Source: Maniola hyperantus (lineage: Eukaryota; Arthropoda; Insecta; Lepidoptera; Nymphalidae). Taken from it: a stretch of 64,000 nucleotides of DNA. Below the pieces are notes generated by a model, which saw only the letters and a list, made by a program, of their open reading frames with translations, searched no databases and was not told the origin of the DNA. The stretch covers positions 4,414,501-4,478,500 of the forward strand of contig NC_048539.1 of the NCBI RefSeq assembly GCF_902806685.2, in the 5' to 3' direction. Both the position numbers and the translations under genes were made by a program. Positions 55,249 to 64,000 of this stretch are shown piece after piece (within the stretch, counting starts at the first letter, position 1; every line of letters begins with the position of its first letter).

Positions 55249-55440
55249 CATACTAATATTATAAATGCGAAAGTGTGTCTGTCTGTCTGCTATCGTTTCA
55301 CGTCCCAACAGTTTAATCAATTTTGATGAAATTTGGTAGATAGTTAGCTTACATCCCGGGAAGCAAGAATTACACACTTTTTATCCTGGAAAATTTCCAC
55401 AGTATTCAAAAAGCTTAAAGACCAAATTTCATATTAATCG
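55249..55440 (-). repeat. Dispersed repeat copy inside the intron
   Basis: In plus order it starts ccatactaatattataaatg, gcgaaagtgtgtctgtctgt, then gatgaaatttggtagatagt and catcccgggaagcaag. The 3' part is truncated. Confidence 0.6.
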
Positions 55441-55487
55441 GTTACACGGATGTGTAAATTAAATTCTCGTGTATTAAATTCAGTCGG

Positions 55488-55710
55488 CAGGTCATGCCTG
55501 TCGTAGAGGCGATGGCCGTTGGAGCCGAAAAGTCCTTGAGTGGAGACCGCGTTAAAAGCAAGCGTAGTGTGGGACGCCCTCCAGCACGATATAAAGAGGC
55601 TGGCGGGAAGTGGCTGGATGAGGAAGGCTGAGGACCGGGTGTGGTGGCGCTCTTGAGGGAAGGCCTATGTCCAACTGTTGACGTCCACAGGCTGATGATG
55701 ATGACAATGA
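55488..55710 (+). pseudogene. 3' end of an RTE-type LINE (second family)
   Basis: The plus strand encodes VVWDALQHDIKRLAGSGWM then RKAEDRVWWRS, a stop, and KAYVQL, followed by gtccacaggctgatgatgat. It resembles the C-terminus of RTE-type reverse transcriptases. One in-frame stop and the missing 5' part show it is dead. It lies in the intron between the exons at 54,824 and 55,722. Confidence 0.65.
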
Positions 55711-55721
55711 ATCATACTAAC

Positions 55722-55794
55722 CAGGATGGATTTGCGGGTGTTGTGGATGCGGCAACCCCTGCAGTGGCGCTACTCCTAGCATTCCAGGGTGGTG
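55722..55794 (-). CDS. Host gene, exon 2 of those visible (His/Pro-rich)
   Basis: 73 nt between a good acceptor (cattttgcag) and a GTTAGT donor: 24 codons plus one base that joins the next exon to make Gly. It encodes HHPGMLGVAPLQGLPHPQHP then QIHP. His-Pro-rich runs of this kind are common in insect transcription factors and their cofactors. No family is recognised. Confidence 0.7.
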
Positions 55795-55996
55795 CTGCAA
55801 AATGAAACATTTATATAATAAATATTACGCAAAACCGACAAAACTACTTATAAATACACACTTTTTTTAAATTGGGAAAGTTATAATTTGAAATATTTTG
55901 TTGCTTTTTAGTAAAATAGCAGCAATATAGATGTAATTTGGTTGTAGGCACACTATTAATGCTAAGTCAATATTGGATTTTGGTGCTCAATCGACA
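55795..55996 (-). other. Intron sequence
   Basis: First part of the 1,031-bp intron between 55,795 and 56,825. AT-rich, no features. Confidence 0.5.
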
Positions 55997-56165
55997 TACA
56001 GTACCCGGCAGGAAATACTGCACATCGACCTTTAGAAAGAGGTAGAGGTTTCGTAGAAAGTTGTCTCTGCCGTTGAGACCGACAAAACGTCACATAGGTA
56101 TGACTTGAGTGACAGATCGAAATCTCTTTAAGGTCGATGTACAATATTTCCTGCCGGCTACTGTA
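55997..56165. mobile_element. MITE with 'tacagtacccggcaggaaat' ends
   Basis: The left end tacagtacccggcaggaaat pairs with atttcctgccggctactgta at the right; an inner pair (acatcgaccttt / aaggtcgatgt) extends the stem. 169 bp, non-coding, within the intron. Confidence 0.65.
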
Positions 56166-56431
56166 ACATAATATGCACTGAACTTCAATGATGATGACAT
56201 GATAGAACACATGGACACCAAAACGTAGTCATTTGTTTGCATGTATGTACAACTAATTTATGAGTCTATAGGGATATCAAATAGGCCTTCAGAAGCTACA
56301 TAGACCCTTAGGCGCAGCGCAAACTACAGATTGGAGTGGATAACAACTCCTACTCAGCTTTATTTACTTTAACATAGCAGTGGTGGCGGTTCAAAGTGTT
56401 TCAAACTTTGTATATTCTGTGTTTTTTCCCA

Positions 56432-56546
56432 TATTGTACACAATCTCTAAATTCTAAATGTATTGCTATCTCTTTCATAAAGCTCTTCCCGGAAATAGAT
56501 AGCACTAGATTTAGCCAATTTAGTTTTAGAGATTGTGTACAAATTA
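56432..56546. mobile_element. Hairpin MITE in the intron
   Basis: The arms ttgtacacaatctctaaatt and its inverse (tagagattgtgtacaaat) form the outer stem; an inner pair around gctatct / agatagc surrounds a short loop. Confidence 0.55.
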
Positions 56547-56825
56547 TAAGGAGCCACAATTTCAACCATATGTTAAAGTAATTATAGCTTTAAGATGCCA
56601 TGTCAAAAGTAAGATTTAAACAGTACTTTTGACTCAGAGCAAATATAACGAGCGTGTTCTCATTTATGCATTGTATAAGTTGGTATCAGTAAAGTCTACG
56701 CCTCGGCTCCACCCTATTATTTACGCTAACTCCACTCTCATGGTATGTGATGCGCCTAATAAGTTTTTTATTTTAATTTTAGACTAGCGCTTGGCTGCAA
56801 CGATAAAGTTTCCGTTGGTACACAC

Positions 56826-56891
56826 CTGCGGGTGCTGCAGGTGCGGCAGGTGATGCAGCTGCTGCGGCCTGCGGCGCCGCCATCGCGTGCG
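56826..56891 (-). CDS. Host gene, exon 1 of those visible, cut by assembly gap
   Basis: At least 66 nt ending at a donor (cacccgcag then GTGTGT) in phase 0 with the next exon. In that frame it reads PQQLHHLPHLQHPQ before the junction, continuing the His/Pro/Gln-rich character. The first eight codons next to the gap are Arg-rich in this frame (RTRWRRRR), which is odd. A +2 shift would read Ala/Pro-rich, so either the sequence at the gap edge is wrong or the exon starts inside this stretch. The 5' end of the gene lies in or beyond the gap. Confidence 0.5.
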
Positions 56892-57391
56892 NNNNNNNNN
56901 NNNNNNNNNNNNNNNNNNNNNNNNNNNNNNNNNNNNNNNNNNNNNNNNNNNNNNNNNNNNNNNNNNNNNNNNNNNNNNNNNNNNNNNNNNNNNNNNNNNN
57001 NNNNNNNNNNNNNNNNNNNNNNNNNNNNNNNNNNNNNNNNNNNNNNNNNNNNNNNNNNNNNNNNNNNNNNNNNNNNNNNNNNNNNNNNNNNNNNNNNNNN
57101 NNNNNNNNNNNNNNNNNNNNNNNNNNNNNNNNNNNNNNNNNNNNNNNNNNNNNNNNNNNNNNNNNNNNNNNNNNNNNNNNNNNNNNNNNNNNNNNNNNNN
57201 NNNNNNNNNNNNNNNNNNNNNNNNNNNNNNNNNNNNNNNNNNNNNNNNNNNNNNNNNNNNNNNNNNNNNNNNNNNNNNNNNNNNNNNNNNNNNNNNNNNN
57301 NNNNNNNNNNNNNNNNNNNNNNNNNNNNNNNNNNNNNNNNNNNNNNNNNNNNNNNNNNNNNNNNNNNNNNNNNNNNNNNNNNNNNNNNNNN
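56892..57391. other. Assembly gap (500 N)
   Basis: Exactly 500 Ns, the usual placeholder for a gap of unknown size. Open frames reported across it are meaningless. Confidence 0.99.
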
Positions 57392-57754
57392 GACGTCAGA
57401 GCACAGATAATCTATCGGCCAAACATGGCCGACAGTGTTTTCACCTGTCTAAGAAAAATATTTTTTTAAATTAAAGTTTTACGGTTTTTAGGGCGCAAAA
57501 AAATATAGTGTTAATTTTTTTGATATAATAGGACAAATATTTACGTCATGCATTTGTAAACAACAGTATAACCCTGTGGTTATACTGTTGTTTACAAATG
57601 CATGACGTCAGAGCACAGATAATCTATCGGCCAAACATGGCCGACAGTGTTTTCACCTGTCTAAGAAAAATATTTTTTTAAATTAAAGTTTTACGGTTTT
57701 TAGGGCGCAAAAAAATATAGTGTTAATTTTTTTGATATAATAGGACAAATATTA
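57392..57754. repeat. 212-bp tandem repeat with a 31-bp palindrome
   Basis: The segment from gacgtcagagcacagataat to ggacaaatatt occurs at 57,392-57,540 and again, without visible change, at 57,604-57,752. Between the copies, 57,543-57,573 and 57,578-57,608 form a perfect inverted repeat with the loop ctgt. The first copy is cut by the gap, so more units probably lie inside it. Confidence 0.8.
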
Positions 57755-58219
57755 ACCATTTAAGACCAACTTAAAAAAATTGTCAAGTAGCCTATTGAGT
57801 CTACTTGAGTTAAATTGCATTTTTCTGTCTGTCAGTCTGATATAAACTATGATATGAATGATATGTAAACTCTGATGGCCTTCAGCCGAATAGTTATTGT
57901 ATAAAAATATGTAAAAAGCTTTATTTAAAGACTCCCATTCTCCCATACGAAATGGGAGTCTTTAAAGTGGAGATTGAATTCGACGCTATATTATTATGTC
58001 AAAAACAACTAGGTACATAATATTAAAAATTGAAACTTATGTATAATTTTTTCATTATAATATAGAGCGAATACTGTAGGTGAGATCACGGTAGTGCAAC
58101 ATGCTTGCGACAAACAATATACCTACAGCAAGCATCGGCAAACACCACGGAATACTTATATACATAGTGTTCGGCTTGCCTGTCAATCGGATCGAATGGA
58201 AATTTGGCAAACGCCCCAA
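57755..58219. other. Non-coding DNA with a hairpin
   Basis: AT-rich sequence. A perfect 16-bp stem, tttaaagactcccatt / aatgggagtctttaaa (57,924-57,939 and 57,951-57,966), has an 11-nt loop. It ends at the LINE target duplication. Confidence 0.45.
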
Positions 58220-58232
58220 GCATTGGAAACAT
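58220..58232. repeat. LINE target-site duplication, 3' side
   Basis: gcattggaaacat, identical to 63,851-63,863 at the other end of the LINE. Confidence 0.9.
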
Positions 58233-58409
58233 TTTTTTTTTTTTTTTTTCTTCTTCTGGCTTTACACAGATTAGCCAATGTCAGGTTTGTTATTTATTAA
58301 AGTTTAAAGTTAGGGAAACTATGGATAAAATTGAAAAATCGGGATTTGGAATTTGAAAGGAAAAGGATAAGGTTTTCACTAATCTAATAATAATATACCC
58401 ACATATATA

Positions 58410-61400
58410 CTATAACTTGATATCATTTTTTTCTAGGAACAAAGCTAGAACTTTATAAATATTTGAAGAATTAGTATATAATAAACAAACTATAGATGTA
58501 GGAAATGGTATATGCAATGATTCGAGATGAGCAAGAAAGGCAGACCGATCATACAAAGTGCATGCAAAGAAAATATGATTCAAGTCCCCATACTCCCCAC
58601 AGGAACAGTAAGGATCGGGAACAATTTTCATCTTGTACAAATGGGCTGGTGTACAAACATGACCCAAGCGTATTCTACACAGAACAGAGGTGACAGTTTT
58701 GGAGAAAACTAATCGACTGAACCATGGTTTTCTCGGAATGGACGTCTGAATTTTTCTATAATGTTTACCTACTGAACTATCGTTATTCCATACCCCATCC
58801 CAGGTTTCATACAAATATACTTTGGATAAATTTATCAGGTCAGAACAATAATTGGTGTATGGGACAGTATCTCCAATGCGTATAGCCTCATTTGCCAATT
58901 GATCAGCCCTTTCATTTCCGAGAATGCCCACATGGCTTGGTACCCAAGCTAGGACAACATCGCAATTTCTCTGTGAACATTTATATAAAAGATCTCTAAT
59001 CCCAAAAACAATTGGAGACTGTTTATGGGATTTGAATGGAAATCTATTAATAGCTTCTAAAACACTGCGGGAATCAGAAAATATTATGGTTTTCGGTATC
59101 TTTAAAATTAAAATATATTCCAAAGCTTTAAGTAAACCATAACATTCACCGGTGTAAACGGAAGTTTCAGGTGGAAGTTTAATTTGTTGTATACCTTTAT
59201 ATTGTGAATGATATACCCCAACCCCAACACAACTCTTATCCTCATGCTTAGAAGCATCTGTGAACACATAGTGCCTGTCGGGCCATTTATTATTGACGAT
59301 GTTAGTAAATTCCTGTTTTGGATTAAGGTTATCTTTTAATTTTAATCCTATATCGAATTTAATTTGCGGGACAGCAATAAGGCTTTTGTAGTTATGCTGG
59401 TATAGAGGAAGAGTAATACTTCGATGGGTGGGAGCTCCCAAACTTTCATATTTTCTAAGACTTTTTACAAGACATGGAGAGTCTTTATGGGTCCAGTAAT
59501 TGCAGTTATCAACCTGATATGCAAGTTGTCGTACTTTTGGAAATAACGGATGGGAACTTAGCTCTAATGTACGAAAAAAGTATTTATCACAGAGGAATTG
59601 TCTTCTCATATATAAGGGCGGATCACAACATTCTACCTGAAGACAATTTGTCGGAGCCGATTTCATCGCACCTGTAACTAACCTCAAAGCCTTTGACTGG
59701 ATCATATCCAGCTTTTTAGCTGCAGTTGTATTACCAGGGTGTAACAAGAATGTTCCATAGTCTAAAACACTTCTTATTAAAGCATTATATAACAATCTCA
59801 TTGTAAAAGGGTGTGCACCCCACCATACTCCTGTAAGGCACCTTAGAATATTCAAATTTCGCTCACACCTTAATGAAACATATTCAAAATGAGGAACTCC
59901 AGTAAGTTTAGAATCTAATATTACGCCTAAAAATTTTGTCTTATCTTTAACTGCTAGCGGAATACCATTGTAATTAATATGAAGAGATGGGAGATTTCGC
60001 TTTCGAGAAAATACTACAACAGAGCTTTTAGATGGTGACAAATCTAGCCCATTATTATATAACCAACACTTTAAAGCATTTAACGCTAAAGTTAACAATT
60101 CACTAATATTATCCAAAGATGGTCCAGCAACATATAAAAGCAAATCATCTGCATATTGAAGCACATTTGCATATCTGTTAACAGAAATGTCCAAATCGTA
60201 AGTATAAATGTTATATAATATAGGGCTCAAAACAGAGCCTTGTGGCAAACCCTTCCACACAGTTCTATATATAATTTCACTTTCAGACGAATCTAACGAA
60301 TACTTTATATATCTTTCGTACAACATATTTACAATAAAATTAATTAATAAATTAGGAATATTCAGGGCTAGCAATTTATTTTTTAAAATCGAGATATTTA
60401 CATTATCATAGGCGGCATTTATGTCTAGGAAGGCAGCAACCAAAGACTCATTTTTAGAGAAACTTAGTCTTATGTCTGTGGTAAGAACGCTCAAGCTGTC
60501 AAGGGTACATTTACCTTTCCTAAAACCAAACTGGTTTCTTGATAATAATGTATTATGTTCTAAAAACCATTCCAGCCTGATTTTAATGAGGTGTTCAGCA
60601 GTTTTAGCTAATACCGACGATAATGCTATTGGCCTATACGATGTTGGATCTGAACTCGGTTTATTCGGCTTCTGTAATAAGATCAAAGTTTGGGACCTCC
60701 AGGATTCGGGGACGATACCCGCCATCATAACGTTGTTGATCAAAGAAAGGTAGTACCTGAGGATATTGTCGTCAAGGTTCGATAAGAAGGAATAAGGAAT
60801 CCCGTCTTCCCCTGGTGCAGAATCCTTAGTCGATGACAGTACGCCTTTCAATTCGTTAAGTGTAAATGGCGAATTCAAATCTACATTATTATAATTATCA
60901 TTAGATACTATTAGGGGCGTTGAGGCCATGGGACATTCAGGTACATAAGGAGGACCCAAACGATCCATGATTTGCTCTGCTAGAGCTGGAGATATTTTAT
61001 TCTGTTGTGAATCTTTAAATGCAGATCTAAACCTTCTTATATTTTGCCAAACAATTGAAGGTGAAACATTAGGATTCAAGGATTTACAAAACCTGTGCCA
61101 TCCTTCATATTTCTTTATCCTAAGTAGCTCCTTAGTGGTATTGGCAATTTTTAAGTAATTATCAAAATTTTCATCCGTCATATTTTGACAAAATTGTTTT
61201 TCTGCTTCTTTCCTTTCTTTAACAGCATTAGTGCACTCTACATCCCACCATGGTGGAGATGGAATAAATTCCATGCACTCACCACTTTTTACTGGAAAAG
61301 TTTCATCTGCAGCTTCAATTAAAGCTGCAGATAAAGCTTGTGAGGATTCTAATATATTCAAATGACTAATTTCAGTTAAATTATTGATTTTCTTTTCAAC

Positions 61401-62153
61401 GGCTGCACTATACAAACTCCATTTTGCATCTGTCAGTTTATGTTTTAAACGTGGCTGTCTTACATGTTTTGGAGGTTTATCAAAAGGGAAAGTAATAATT
61501 AGAGGGTAGTGATCACTACCACCAGTAGATTCAGCTGTTGACCAGGTGAGAGATGAAGCTAGATCAGGAGTGCAAATGGACAAATCTGGAGCACTAGGTG
61601 TCCGTGCCAACCGTGTTGGAGACCCAGTATTTAGAATGCACAAGTTATGGGAGCTTATTAAATCTAACAACTTTTCTCCATAGAAGGTTGTTGAGGAACA
61701 TCCCCATAATTCGTGATGAGAGTTAAAATCCCCTAAACATAAAAATGGTTTCGGTAAAAAATTTAAAATTTCATTAATTTCATTAAATATTTCATTATTA
61801 GGACGAGAGAAATATATAGATACATAACATATACTATTTACAATAACTGCAATAACAGATAAGTTATCGCTATGTACAGGAAGAGTGATAGGTGTAAATG
61901 TCAGAGTATTTTTGATGAGTATGGCCACCCCGCCATACCCATCAGGTCTGTCTTCTCTGAGACAAACATACCCCGGCATTTTGAACAAAAATTCCTTTCT
62001 CAACCATGTCTCTTGGAGACAGATAAGAAAGGGGTCATGTTTATTAATAAAATATATTAAGTCTTGTTTTCTATTGTTGAGGCTCAGGCAATTCCACTGA
62101 ATCACTCTGGCTCTGTGATCCATTATTATTAGATATTTGATATAAGGCTTCAA
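58410..62153 (-). CDS. LINE ORF2: endonuclease, reverse transcriptase, RNase H
   Basis: 1,247 codons, unbroken. The apurinic-like endonuclease is at about 15-225 (QWNC at 19, LQETW with the catalytic Glu at about 48, GDFNSHH at about 141, GSDHYPL at about 212). Reverse transcriptase is at about 440-760, with YRPIALSS at 506, NQFGFRKGKCTLDS at 540, LPQGSVLSPILYN at 636 and the catalytic YADD at 667-670. RNase H is at about 960-1090: FTDAS at 964, the TGEC Glu near 1003, FSDSR at 1025 and RADQLANEA near 1082. A CCHC-like motif follows (CSCGEYGDLNHIFFAC at about 1183). All key catalytic residues are present. The first ATG (62,153) lies inside ORF1, 83 bp before that frame's end. A second ATG at residue 11 (62,123), just ahead of the endonuclease, is an equally good start. 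Translation probably depends on termination-reinitiation from ORF1. Confidence 0.95.
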   Translation of the reverse strand: MKPYIKYLIIMDHRARVIQWNCLSLNNRKQDLIYFINKHDPFLICLQETWLRKEFLFKMPGYVCLREDRPDGYGGVAILIKNTLTFTPITLPVHSDNLSVIAVIVNSICYVSIYFSRPNNEIFNEINEILNFLPKPFLCLGDFNSHHELWGCSSTTFYGEKLLDLISSHNLCILNTGSPTRLARTPSAPDLSICTPDLASSLTWSTAESTGGSDHYPLIITFPFDKPPKHVRQPRLKHKLTDAKWSLYSAAVEKKINNLTEISHLNILESSQALSAALIEAADETFPVKSGECMEFIPSPPWWDVECTNAVKERKEAEKQFCQNMTDENFDNYLKIANTTKELLRIKKYEGWHRFCKSLNPNVSPSIVWQNIRRFRSAFKDSQQNKISPALAEQIMDRLGPPYVPECPMASTPLIVSNDNYNNVDLNSPFTLNELKGVLSSTKDSAPGEDGIPYSFLSNLDDNILRYYLSLINNVMMAGIVPESWRSQTLILLQKPNKPSSDPTSYRPIALSSVLAKTAEHLIKIRLEWFLEHNTLLSRNQFGFRKGKCTLDSLSVLTTDIRLSFSKNESLVAAFLDINAAYDNVNISILKNKLLALNIPNLLINFIVNMLYERYIKYSLDSSESEIIYRTVWKGLPQGSVLSPILYNIYTYDLDISVNRYANVLQYADDLLLYVAGPSLDNISELLTLALNALKCWLYNNGLDLSPSKSSVVVFSRKRNLPSLHINYNGIPLAVKDKTKFLGVILDSKLTGVPHFEYVSLRCERNLNILRCLTGVWWGAHPFTMRLLYNALIRSVLDYGTFLLHPGNTTAAKKLDMIQSKALRLVTGAMKSAPTNCLQVECCDPPLYMRRQFLCDKYFFRTLELSSHPLFPKVRQLAYQVDNCNYWTHKDSPCLVKSLRKYESLGAPTHRSITLPLYQHNYKSLIAVPQIKFDIGLKLKDNLNPKQEFTNIVNNKWPDRHYVFTDASKHEDKSCVGVGVYHSQYKGIQQIKLPPETSVYTGECYGLLKALEYILILKIPKTIIFSDSRSVLEAINRFPFKSHKQSPIVFGIRDLLYKCSQRNCDVVLAWVPSHVGILGNERADQLANEAIRIGDTVPYTNYCSDLINLSKVYLYETWDGVWNNDSSVGKHYRKIQTSIPRKPWFSRLVFSKTVTSVLCRIRLGHVCTPAHLYKMKIVPDPYCSCGEYGDLNHIFFACTLYDRSAFLAHLESLHIPFPTSIVCLLYTNSSNIYKVLALFLEKNDIKL

Positions 62154-63651
62154 TTACTGTGGCAACGTGGGACGGTGTAACTATATTTGATTGTGATAAT
62201 AATTGAATTAATATTTTAATAATGTCTGCCATGTTCATGTTATTTTCAGAACTATTATTATTAAAATTAAACTTTTGTTTAGGTAAAACAGGATCTCTTA
62301 TTATTTCTGAGTGGGCAAAGCGGTCATAGCCTTTGCTATGCTTTGAGGGTGATCTTGGCTTTATAAAAACTGTTTTTTTATACGAATTCGGCACTGAATT
62401 TGAAGTAGATGGAAGTTTAGATTTTTGGGGACCATGTATATCTTGTGATGAAGAGGATGGCACAGGCGTTGAAACCAAAGCTTCGGCATATGACATGTTT
62501 GCAACTGGTGGATGTATTTTAATTGCTTCCATATACGAAATACAACTTTTGCTCATGGTTTCTTTTATCGCTCTCTGTCTGTTATGCTCTAAGCATTTTT
62601 TATTTATGGCTTGATGGGAACCTTTGCATAGGCAACATCGGTAATACTCTTCTTCTACCTGACAAGTGTCGCCAGAATGCCCTTGGCTACATTTATAACA
62701 CTTTGGCACTGACCGGCACTGATTTTTGACATGTCCAAAACGGCAACACTGGTAGCATTGCACAGTGGGGTAAATGTATAACTCTACAGGTAAAGCAGTG
62801 TAGCACATATATACCCGGGTAGGCAGTATTTGCCCATCAAAAGTAACTATTACCGTCCCCGTGTTAATGAATTGGTTTACATCATTCACTACAATTTTTC
62901 TTTTCATCCTCCTGATTTTAATGATTGGTCCGCAACCAAGTGGAACACTCATGTTGAGTAAGACTTCCTCTTCGGACCAATCATTAGGGACACCTTTTAC
63001 CACACCCATGCGAGTAACATTAAATGTGGGTATAAACGCCCTGTATTTTGCGGGTTCAAGTATTGGGTTTGTTAAAAAATTGTTGGCATCCAAGTAGGTA
63101 GAAAACGCCATACTGATGCGATTTCTACCTACACGTTTTACGCTTCCGTTCACAACACCACTAAATTTGTTATTTTTCAAAAATCTACCAAAAGTTATTG
63201 GGTGTAGAGTTGTTGAGCTATCACTTTTTTCAATTTCTTTTTGTACATGTATTACGTATGGGGCATTGTCGGATTGTTGATAATAAGCACGACCAATTGG
63301 CACACGCTTTGGCAGTGAAGATTGACTACTATTATCGGTGGGATTTGTGGATTCAGTTTGTGGATTTGGGTAAGGGGCATTCTGAACTTTATTATTGTCA
63401 GGTTCACTCTTGCATTCACAACTGTACCTTTCTCTTCCATCTCGACTTTTTGTTTTCCTTTTTCTTTTGTTACAGGTCATACAAATGCGTGAAAATATTT
63501 TTCTTTTCAACGGTTGGTCGGCATTGGACACAACGGACACGTCAGTGTCCATTGACGACTCGACCGCTGCAATTAATACGTCCATTTTTGATGTAATATT
63601 CAGCGATCCTGGGGGATCTGACCCCCCGGGATCGGGAGGCCGACTTTCCAT
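62071..63651 (-). CDS. LINE ORF1: nucleic-acid-binding protein
   Basis: 526 codons. A Cys/basic segment lies near 57-82 (ICMTCNKRKRKTKSRDG). The middle, at about 150-290, is an RNA-recognition-like alpha/beta region. Three zinc knuckles follow: CYQCCRFGHVKNQC (299-312, CX2CX4HX4C), CYKCSQGHSGDTC (318-330, with three residues before His) and CLCKGSHQAINKKC (about 340). The C-terminus is Ser/Pro/Asn-rich and ends in LPEPQQ. Proteins of this type coat LINE RNA and take part in forming the ribonucleoprotein. The start at 63,651 is the first ATG after the 199-bp 5' UTR, and the early PPDPGGSDPPGS stretch is Pro/Gly-rich. Confidence 0.92.
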   Translation of the reverse strand: MESRPPDPGGSDPPGSLNITSKMDVLIAAVESSMDTDVSVVSNADQPLKRKIFSRICMTCNKRKRKTKSRDGRERYSCECKSEPDNNKVQNAPYPNPQTESTNPTDNSSQSSLPKRVPIGRAYYQQSDNAPYVIHVQKEIEKSDSSTTLHPITFGRFLKNNKFSGVVNGSVKRVGRNRISMAFSTYLDANNFLTNPILEPAKYRAFIPTFNVTRMGVVKGVPNDWSEEEVLLNMSVPLGCGPIIKIRRMKRKIVVNDVNQFINTGTVIVTFDGQILPTRVYMCYTALPVELYIYPTVQCYQCCRFGHVKNQCRSVPKCYKCSQGHSGDTCQVEEEYYRCCLCKGSHQAINKKCLEHNRQRAIKETMSKSCISYMEAIKIHPPVANMSYAEALVSTPVPSSSSQDIHGPQKSKLPSTSNSVPNSYKKTVFIKPRSPSKHSKGYDRFAHSEIIRDPVLPKQKFNFNNNSSENNMNMADIIKILIQLLSQSNIVTPSHVATVIEALYQISNNNGSQSQSDSVELPEPQQ

Positions 63652-63850
63652 AAGTTTGAAATGTAAAGTATACTAAATTTAAAAACTTACCTATATAATA
63701 TACAGCTAACTACTATGAAAATGTCACTAAAACTACAATATTAACAGTATAAAACAACACCAATCCTTTTCCAAATTGAATTTACAAATTAATAAAATCA
63801 AAGCACGAAAATTTCACGTCCGCCAAGTACGAAGTTTCCCGCCCTTTTTT
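63652..63850 (-). promoter_or_regulatory. LINE 5' UTR with expected internal promoter
   Basis: 199 bp from the intact 5' terminus (minus strand begins aaaaaagggcgggaaacttc) to the ORF1 start. Full-length LINEs of this type normally carry an internal promoter here; no motif was pinned down. Confidence 0.5.
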
Positions 63851-63863
63851 GCATTGGAAACAT
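63851..63863. repeat. LINE target-site duplication, 5' side
   Basis: gcattggaaacat, matching 58,220-58,232. Confidence 0.9.
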
Positions 63864-64000
63864 AGAGATAGTATACATAGAGGTAACCATAACGTGTTGC
63901 CGCTCTTGTACATCTATGTGTCAAAGAGGTATTGTTATCTCAGTCTTTTTCAGGGAACCTCCATTCGTGTAAAAGCGATAGCTCATAAAAGTCTGGCAAC
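63864..64000. other. Flanking DNA, nothing recognised
   Basis: Continues the pre-insertion sequence after the LINE. No frame or repeat is evident. Confidence 0.4.

Larger units (their letters stand above)
58233..63850 (-). mobile_element. Full-length LINE with RNase H
   Basis: A 5.6-kb element bounded by the 13-bp target duplication gcattggaaacat (58,220-58,232 and 63,851-63,863). On the minus strand it has a 199-bp 5' UTR, ORF1 (63,651-62,071), ORF2 (62,153-58,410), a 160-bp 3' UTR and a poly(A) tail (T run at about 58,232-58,249). ORF1 carries zinc knuckles, and ORF2 carries endonuclease, reverse transcriptase and RNase H. This gene set fits the I-like branch of LINEs rather than RTE; the exact clade needs a tree. 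Complete ends and two open frames mean it inserted recently at full length. Confidence 0.93.

Noticed and set aside
56832..57474. Frames of 192 and 195 codons
   Set aside because: Mostly undefined residues from the 500-N gap.

Overview
The window looks like lepidopteran (butterfly or moth) nuclear DNA. It is AT-rich, has spliced genes with short exons, and is full of interspersed repeats that I recognise from Lepidoptera: repeats beginning with CTAGCTGATGCCCGCGACTT, tRNA-derived SINEs, LINE 3' ends of RTE type, and a repeat carrying a (GACA)n tract. No species can be named from the sequence alone. Nothing is bacterial: no operons, no ribosome binding sites, no CRISPR array.

Region 1 to about 44,000 is almost free of recognisable genes. 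It alternates between AT-rich unique DNA, short GC-rich islands (for example near 3.1, 6.5, 20.8, 23.1, 24.5, 25.4, 26.8-27.5, 29.5, 32.4, 36.2 and 37.5 kb) and many small transposon relics: MITEs with TTAA or 9-bp target duplications, foldback elements, a deleted mariner element, SINEs and LINE tails. Such islands in gene-poor DNA would fit a large intron or intergenic region of a developmental gene, but that is inference. Four short open segments could be coding exons. The best is a 71-codon minus-strand first exon at 13,463-13,675; weaker ones lie at 26,952-27,086 (+), 30,508-30,693 (+) and 7,711-7,878 (-).

Region 44,060-50,698 is a complete Ty3/gypsy-type LTR retrotransposon on the minus strand. 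Its 280-bp LTRs differ at one base. It has a 5-bp target duplication, a primer binding site, a polypurine tract and one unbroken 1,623-codon gag-pol frame. It must have inserted recently and may still be competent.

Region 54,284-56,891 carries four exons of a host gene on the minus strand, with matching splice sites and continuous reading phase. It encodes a His/Pro/Gln-rich then Gly/Val-rich protein that I do not recognise. The gene runs upstream into a 500-N assembly gap (56,892-57,391). The gap is bordered by a 212-bp tandem repeat with a perfect 31-bp palindrome, so it probably hides a repeat array.

Region 58,233-63,850 is a full-length LINE on the minus strand. It has ORF1 (zinc knuckles), ORF2 (endonuclease, reverse transcriptase, RNase H), a poly(A) tail and a 13-bp target duplication. 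It too appears young. The two large elements therefore supply the only long open frames in the window, while the older repeats record earlier waves of insertion, often nested in one another.
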